From NCBI GenBank assembly GCA_947483545.1, contig CANKNP010000237.1, forward strand, positions 1 through 8,332: DNA of 8,332 nucleotides, read 5' to 3'. Source of the DNA: Deltaproteobacteria bacterium (GTDB lineage: Bacteria; Myxococcota; UBA796; SXON01). Below the pieces are notes generated by a model. It had not been told where the DNA came from, did not search any database, and saw nothing but the letters and a program-made list of their open reading frames with translations. Made by a program: the position numbers and the translations under genes. The first letter of the stretch is position 1. Each line of letters opens with the position of its first letter. This document shows, piece by piece, positions 4,801 through 8,332 of the stretch.

Positions 4801-7275
4801 CTACCAGCCGGGGATCACGAAGATCGCGCCCGCGTCGGTTGCGCTGTCGTCGTTCAAGAAGGCGCCGATGACAACGTCCTCCCGCCCGTCCCCGGTCATG
4901 TCAAGCCCGCCGGCCCCGCCGCTCCCGAGGTACCCGTCCCCGGCCGAGCCCCAGAGCGTCATTGTGGCGTCCCTGCTGGTCATCAGGCTCGCCCAGCCTG
5001 TCCCCACCGTGAACACATACGCCGCCCCCGCGGCCGTCCCGCGTGTGTCATCCCCATCCGCGCCCACCACCAAATCGTCGGCGCCATCCCCGTCCAGATC
5101 CGAGCTCGCCACGATCATCGATCCGAAATCGTCGGGGGTGCCGAAGAGCGTGTGGTCCGCGTCCGCAAGGGGCACCGCCCCGACGATCGCCGCCCCCCCC
5201 GCCAGGAACAGCCAGACCCGGCCGGCGCCCTCGGAGCCGACGCAAAGGTCAAGCGCATCATCCCCGTTCAGGTCCCCCGGGGTGGTGAGGGTATCCTCGC
5301 CCAAGGCGAGGGCTGCCGCATCGCCCAGCAGCCAGCCCGCCGCCGCCTCCTCCACGTCTTCAGCCCAGGAAGTCCCTGCCGAGCCAAGCAGCAGGAACAC
5401 CGCCCCGCCGCCGCTGGCGCCCGCGTCCAAGCCGGGGGCCCCGCTGACCGCATCCGCGTAGCCGTCCCCGTCCAGATCGGCGACCACCACGCTCTCGCCA
5501 AGCGCGTCGTAGGCCTGGGCACCCAGGATGCGTTCGTCCGCATCGTCATCGTCCAGGTCACCGGCCAGCCCGCCCCCCAGGTAGATGGAGAGCGAGCCGG
5601 CGTCCACGTCGCGGCCAGCGTCGTCGTTCGGGGCGCCGATCACCACGTCGCCGACACCATCCCCGTCCAGGTCCCCCGACGCCGGCATCTGAGCGTTGTC
5701 CGCCGCAGCGTCTCCCGCGAACCTGGCGATCCGATCCGACGTGGACAGGTTCCCGGCAAGGCCGGGGCCGCCTTCGAAGAGATAGCTGCGTCCATACGCT
5801 GCTGAAGCGTACGCGCCGCCGACCAGCATGTCCGCGACGCCATCTCCGGTCACGTCCGCCCCCGGTCCATTCACAGCGTACAACGGATAATATCCGGAAT
5901 CACCAGACACTACGGCCGTGGCGAAACCGTCGATCACCCCGTCCGCCGTGCCTGCGGTCGCCCCATCGACCACCCAAACGTACCCGGAGGCGGTCGCCCG
6001 CGTCCCCGCGATCAGGTCCACCGCGCCGTCGCCGGTGACATCCTCCACGAGCGCGAGCGTTCCCTGATCCCCCAGCCGCCAAGCCGCGGACGACCCATAC
6101 AGCACGCCGGTGGCAAGGTCGGAGATCAGGAAGTCATCGATCACCCCGTTGCAGTCATCATCCTCGCCGTTCCGGACCTCGGCGCTGCCGGACACCAGCG
6201 GATCCGTGTCGTCGCAGTCGATGGGGAAAGGCACGCCATCCAGGTCCTGATCGAAGTCGTCCTCGCCTCCGCAATCGCTGTCCACACCGTCGTACCAGAG
6301 GTCGGGCGCTGCGGGCCAGACCCGCGCGTCGGTGTCGTCGCAGTCGTCGCCGCCGAACCCGGCGCTGACATGATCGTCGCCGTCCTGGTCGAAGTCATCC
6401 GCACCGTCGCAATCGGCGTCCAGCCCGTCGTACCAGACCTCCGGCGCGCTCGGATGGGCCGTGGGATCCAGGTCGTCGCAGTCGCCCGGGGGGAGCCGCC
6501 CGCTCCATGCGACCCCCTCGGTCCCGAAGCCGGCAAAGCCCTCGGGCACGAAGTGATCGGCGTCCTGGTCGAAGTCGTCGTCGCCGAGGCAGTTGCCATC
6601 GATGCCGTCGTACCAGACTTCCTGCGCCCCGGGGTGCACGGCGAGGTCGGCATCGTCGCAGTCCGACCCCTGTCCACCCCCGGCAAACCCGTCGCCGTCG
6701 AGGTCGAAGTCATCGTTGCCCTGGCAGTCGCTGTCGATGCCATCGTACCCGTCGTCATCAGCGCCCGGAAAGGCGGTCGCATCGGCGTCGTCGCAATCGT
6801 CGCCACCCGTCGCGACGCTGCCATGGCGGTCGCCGTCGGCGTCTTCCTGCACGACGGCGTCGATGGGGATGACGACGTGGGCCCCCGTGTCGCTCTGGAC
6901 GTTCAACACCACGGCGTGGTCACCCCACCCGGTGGGTGTCAGGCTCAGCGTGTGAACCGTCGCCTCCCCGGAGAGGAGGATCGACGTGTACGCGTCCATG
7001 GCGTAGGCGTCGGCCTGGGGTCCGTCGAACCACAGCCACGCGGAGACGGTGCCCTCCCCCACATTGGCCAGGACGACCTGGCCCTTCGCTGTGTCGCCGA
7101 CGAACACGAGGTCAAAGTCGAACAGCTCTGGCGTCGTGGACAAATCGCTGGCCGCGCGGGGAGACGGCGCTTCGACCTGGAGCGAGGCGCCACTGCACGC
7201 CGTCAGGCACAGGAGCGCGGAGGCTCCGAGGCGGCGGTGGATCGCGCCAGGGCGCTGGTCCGGGCGGCGGTTCAT
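4801..7275 (-). CDS. Surface lipoprotein with Ig/ASH-like domain, five MopE-like repeats and seven FG-GAP repeats
   Basis: This 824-residue protein is probably an outer-membrane lipoprotein exposed outside or in the periplasm. A basic N-terminus (MNRRPDQR) and hydrophobic core lead to LTAC with Cys27; +2 is Ser, which does not signal inner-membrane retention by the E. coli rule. Residues about 49-143 look like an Ig-like ASH/HYDIN domain (FDFDLVFVGDTAKGQVVLANVG). Residues 146-382 hold five repeats with the Cys pair DCDD...DGxDxDC of the MopE/putative metal-binding family. Residues about 411-824 carry seven Ca-binding loops of the form DxxGDG or DxDGDG (at 412, 474, 535, 600, 668, 726, 792), each followed by a hydrophobic-GA segment, as in FG-GAP/integrin-alpha propellers. 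No catalytic residues are evident, so binding or adhesion is likely. The ATG at 7275 is chosen for the signal peptide and the AGGAG just upstream, although the spacing of 2 bases is short. The frame remains open to a GTG at 7422, but that would overlap the divergent gene. The closest neighbour is the divergent beta-helix gene. Confidence 0.88.
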   Translation of the reverse strand: MNRRPDQRPGAIHRRLGASALLCLTACSGASLQVEAPSPRAASDLSTTPELFDFDLVFVGDTAKGQVVLANVGEGTVSAWLWFDGPQADAYAMDAYTSILLSGEATVHTLSLTPTGWGDHAVVLNVQSDTGAHVVIPIDAVVQEDADGDRHGSVATGGDDCDDADATAFPGADDDGYDGIDSDCQGNDDFDLDGDGFAGGGQGSDCDDADLAVHPGAQEVWYDGIDGNCLGDDDFDQDADHFVPEGFAGFGTEGVAWSGRLPPGDCDDLDPTAHPSAPEVWYDGLDADCDGADDFDQDGDDHVSAGFGGDDCDDTDARVWPAAPDLWYDGVDSDCGGEDDFDQDLDGVPFPIDCDDTDPLVSGSAEVRNGEDDDCNGVIDDFLISDLATGVLYGSSAAWRLGDQGTLALVEDVTGDGAVDLIAGTRATASGYVWVVDGATAGTADGVIDGFATAVVSGDSGYYPLYAVNGPGADVTGDGVADMLVGGAYASAAYGRSYLFEGGPGLAGNLSTSDRIARFAGDAAADNAQMPASGDLDGDGVGDVVIGAPNDDAGRDVDAGSLSIYLGGGLAGDLDDDDADERILGAQAYDALGESVVVADLDGDGYADAVSGAPGLDAGASGGGAVFLLLGSAGTSWAEDVEEAAAGWLLGDAAALALGEDTLTTPGDLNGDDALDLCVGSEGAGRVWLFLAGGAAIVGAVPLADADHTLFGTPDDFGSMIVASSDLDGDGADDLVVGADGDDTRGTAAGAAYVFTVGTGWASLMTSRDATMTLWGSAGDGYLGSGGAGGLDMTGDGREDVVIGAFLNDDSATDAGAIFVIPGW
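4804..6045 (-). repeat. Seven FG-GAP repeats forming a predicted seven-bladed beta-propeller
   Basis: This is the part of the lipoprotein gene encoding the propeller. The calcium-loop motifs read DVTGDG, DVTGDG, DLDGDG, DLDGDG, DLNGDD, DLDGDG and DMTGDG. They are spaced 62, 61, 65, 68, 58 and 66 residues apart, a regular blade length. Seven is the number in integrin-alpha propellers, so the domain is probably complete and closed. The fifth motif ends GDD rather than GDG, the only deviation. Confidence 0.85.
6130..6840 (-). repeat. Five MopE-like Cys/Asp repeats
   Basis: These encode residues 146-382 of the propeller lipoprotein. Repeat lengths are 45, 45, 60, 46 and 41 residues, and each ends in DDF. 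Each repeat has one Cys in DCDD and one in a DGxDxDC or EDDDC context. The Cys-Cys spacing is exactly 23 residues in the first four and 21 in the last (161/184, 206/229, 266/289, 312/335, 354/375). The third repeat carries about 15 extra residues before its first Cys. The pattern suggests small disulfide-pinned, calcium- or metal-binding modules forming a stalk. Copper binding is reported for the MopE namesake, but these repeats are generally only called putative metal-binding. Confidence 0.85.
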
Positions 7276-7365
7276 CGCTCCTGACGATAATCCGAATCCA
7301 GCGGCTCGGCCGGGTCCTTCACGCGCGGCGGGAGAATCGGCGGGGCTCGCTTGATAGGCGGCGCG
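7276..7365. other. Divergent intergenic region between two lipoprotein genes
   Basis: These 90 bases must hold, or lie within, the promoters of both the minus-strand propeller gene and the plus-strand beta-helix gene. The best single element is GATAAT at 7286-7291 on the plus strand (five of six to a -10 box), but no convincing -35 box lies 16-18 bases upstream. On the minus strand AGGAG (7282-7278) lies two bases before the ATG. I find no clear inverted-repeat operator. Confidence 0.4.
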
Positions 7366-8332
7366 ATGCTCCTCCTCCTCGTAGCCTGCACTGCTCCAGA
7401 CGCTGCGCCGGGTTCGCGCCACTCAGCTGTCTCCGACTCCCCGTTCGACTCCGTGGCCAACGACTCCCCCGGGGACTCCGACCCCCCGGACTCCCCCTCC
7501 GACTCCGAGGACTCCGACCCCCTCGACTCGGACTCCCCCGGGGACTCGGGGGCCGTCGACTCCCCGGACTCGGCGGCGACACCGTGGCGTTCGGCCCTGT
7601 ACCCCGACGACTGGACCCCCGAGACCACCGCCGCCGACGGTCACTTCTTGCACGACTTCAGCTACGCGGGCTACCACGCCGGCGAGATCGCCCTGCCCGA
7701 CCCCGTCCCCGGCGTGTCCTTCGACGTCACCACCTACGGCGCGGACCCCACGGGCACGACCGACGCGACCACTGCGGTCCAGGCGGCGATCGACGCGGCC
7801 GTGAGCACGGGGGCAGCCGCCATCGTCGACTTTCCAGCCGGGACCTACCGACTTGACGGAGTGCTCTCGATCACCACCTCCCAGATCGTGGTCCGAGGCG
7901 CGGGCTCGGCCGCCACATTCTTGTACTTTTCCAAGTACGAGGGCATGAGCGACACCTCGCACATCACGTTTTCCGGCGGGGTCGCCCAAGGCGCGGATCA
8001 CCTGCTCCAGAGCGATGGCGAGGCGCGCAGCAGCGTGATCCGGCTCGCGGACGTGAGCGATCTCGCGGTCGGGGACGACGTGAGCGTCGGGTGGACGATC
8101 ACCGACGATTTCATCGCCGAGCATGGCATGACCGATGTGTGGGTGGAATTCACCGACCAGTGGAAGGGCATGTTTCGCCGAACGATCACCGAAATCGATG
8201 GGACCAGCGGCGAAGTCACGCTGGACGTGCCGCTGCGCTACCCGGTGAAGGTGCGGGACGGCGGCAGCGTCCGCGTCGAGACCGGGTACCTGGAGGAGGT
8301 GGGTATTCAAGGCCTCTCGATCTCGACCGTCA
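7366..8332 (+). CDS. Lipoprotein with Asp-Ser linker and pectate-lyase-3 type beta-helix domain (3' end outside window)
   Basis: The first 322 residues are visible and the frame is open at the window edge. MLLLLVAC is a perfect lipobox (LVAC, Cys8, +2 Thr), but only seven residues precede the Cys. TTG at 7351 would give 12, and no other start codon exists before the in-frame stop at 7288-7290. AGGCGG (7356-7361) may serve as ribosome site for the ATG. Residues 22-70 are a disordered Asp-Ser-Pro linker with twelve DS dipeptides. The domain begins near residue 95 with DFSYAGYHAGE, then VTTYGADPTGTTDATTAVQA (about 121-140), VDFPAGTYRL (154-163) and VVRGAGS (175-181). This is the classic opening of Pectate_lyase_3 right-handed beta-helices, found in polysaccharide lyases and glycosidases such as GH55 and in phage tailspikes. 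Here the lipoprotein signal points to a secreted surface enzyme or binder. Catalytic residues would be further downstream, so the substrate cannot be stated. Confidence 0.88.
   Translation, partial: MLLLLVACTAPDAAPGSRHSAVSDSPFDSVANDSPGDSDPPDSPSDSEDSDPLDSDSPGDSGAVDSPDSAATPWRSALYPDDWTPETTAADGHFLHDFSYAGYHAGEIALPDPVPGVSFDVTTYGADPTGTTDATTAVQAAIDAAVSTGAAAIVDFPAGTYRLDGVLSITTSQIVVRGAGSAATFLYFSKYEGMSDTSHITFSGGVAQGADHLLQSDGEARSSVIRLADVSDLAVGDDVSVGWTITDDFIAEHGMTDVWVEFTDQWKGMFRRTITEIDGTSGEVTLDVPLRYPVKVRDGGSVRVETGYLEEVGIQGLSISTV
7429..7575 (+). repeat. Low-complexity Asp-Ser-Pro linker region
   Basis: Codons for GAC-TCC and GAC-TCG recur throughout residues 22-70 of the beta-helix lipoprotein, giving twelve DS dipeptides in 49 residues. 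Within it a 17-base sequence, GACTCCCCCGGGGACTC, occurs exactly twice, at 7462-7478 and 7531-7547, 69 bp apart. Such acidic Ser-rich tethers placed after the lipid Cys usually act as flexible spacers that hold a domain away from the membrane. The DNA repeats could recombine in frame, since 69 is a multiple of three. Confidence 0.85.

Noticed and set aside
4606..5805. Plus-strand open frame of 399 codons running through the tRNA
   Set aside because: It translates straight through a perfect tRNA cloverleaf and then runs antisense to the FG-GAP region. It has no ribosome site or recognisable domain.
6370..7284. Plus-strand open frame of 304 codons
   Set aside because: It is antisense to the MopE repeats and N-terminal domain of the propeller lipoprotein. 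Its apparent periodicity is only the mirror of those repeats.
7276..7422. Upstream GTG start (7422) for the propeller lipoprotein
   Set aside because: The extra 49 residues are charged and Ala-rich, would bury the lipoprotein signal and would overlap the start of the divergent gene. The ATG at 7275 gives a standard signal and lipobox.
7423..8310. Minus-strand open frame of 295 codons at the right edge
   Set aside because: It lies opposite the clear pectate-lyase-3 domain on the plus strand, and its product is Gly/Val/Arg-rich low complexity with no signal or domain.

Overview
This is a GC-rich, Gram-negative window with an accessory look: all four protein genes appear to encode exported or outer-membrane proteins. 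Several features together suggest a Myxococcota or other 'deltaproteobacterial' lineage: MopE-type Cys/Asp repeats (DCDD...DGxDxDC), a lipoprotein with a long Asp-Ser-rich linker just after the lipid Cys, FG-GAP propeller repeats, and a barrel protein with an SHWGLG...NDG signature that I associate with delta-proteobacterial outer-membrane proteins. The lineage is inferred from protein style. There is no rRNA or ribosomal marker to confirm it.

Layout, left to right. Positions 1-138 hold four identical tandem copies of a 34-bp unit, each carrying a terminator-like hairpin. They sit immediately downstream of the minus-strand gene at 140-1603, an outer-membrane beta-barrel. That gene overlaps by 4 bp (ATGA) the stop of the minus-strand gene at 1600-4620, a large lipoprotein-like alpha/beta hydrolase with the PFPNDL N-terminal signature of Pla-1/cef/VolA-type bacterial lipases and a visible Ser-Asp-His triad. 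A plus-strand tRNA with anticodon CAT (4708-4784) lies in the gap before the next minus-strand gene. Its likely promoter (4671-4699) lies within the gap upstream of my chosen lipase start. The minus-strand gene at 4801-7275 is a multidomain surface lipoprotein: lipobox, an Ig/ASH-like domain, five MopE-like Cys-pair repeats and seven FG-GAP repeats, which is enough for a closed seven-bladed propeller. After a 90-bp divergent gap, a plus-strand gene starts at 7366 and runs off the window. It encodes a lipoprotein with an Asp-Ser linker and a pectate-lyase-3 type beta-helix domain.

The clearest functional unit is the translationally coupled hydrolase-barrel pair. It resembles the known Vibrio arrangement in which a surface lipoprotein lipase (VolA) is co-transcribed with an outer-membrane fatty-acid channel (FadL), although this barrel does not look like FadL. 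The propeller lipoprotein and the beta-helix protein point to surface binding and to polysaccharide processing. I see no mobile element, CRISPR array, phage gene or recognisable defence system. The most unusual items are the terminator-like tandem array and the tRNA placed antisense between two surface-protein genes.
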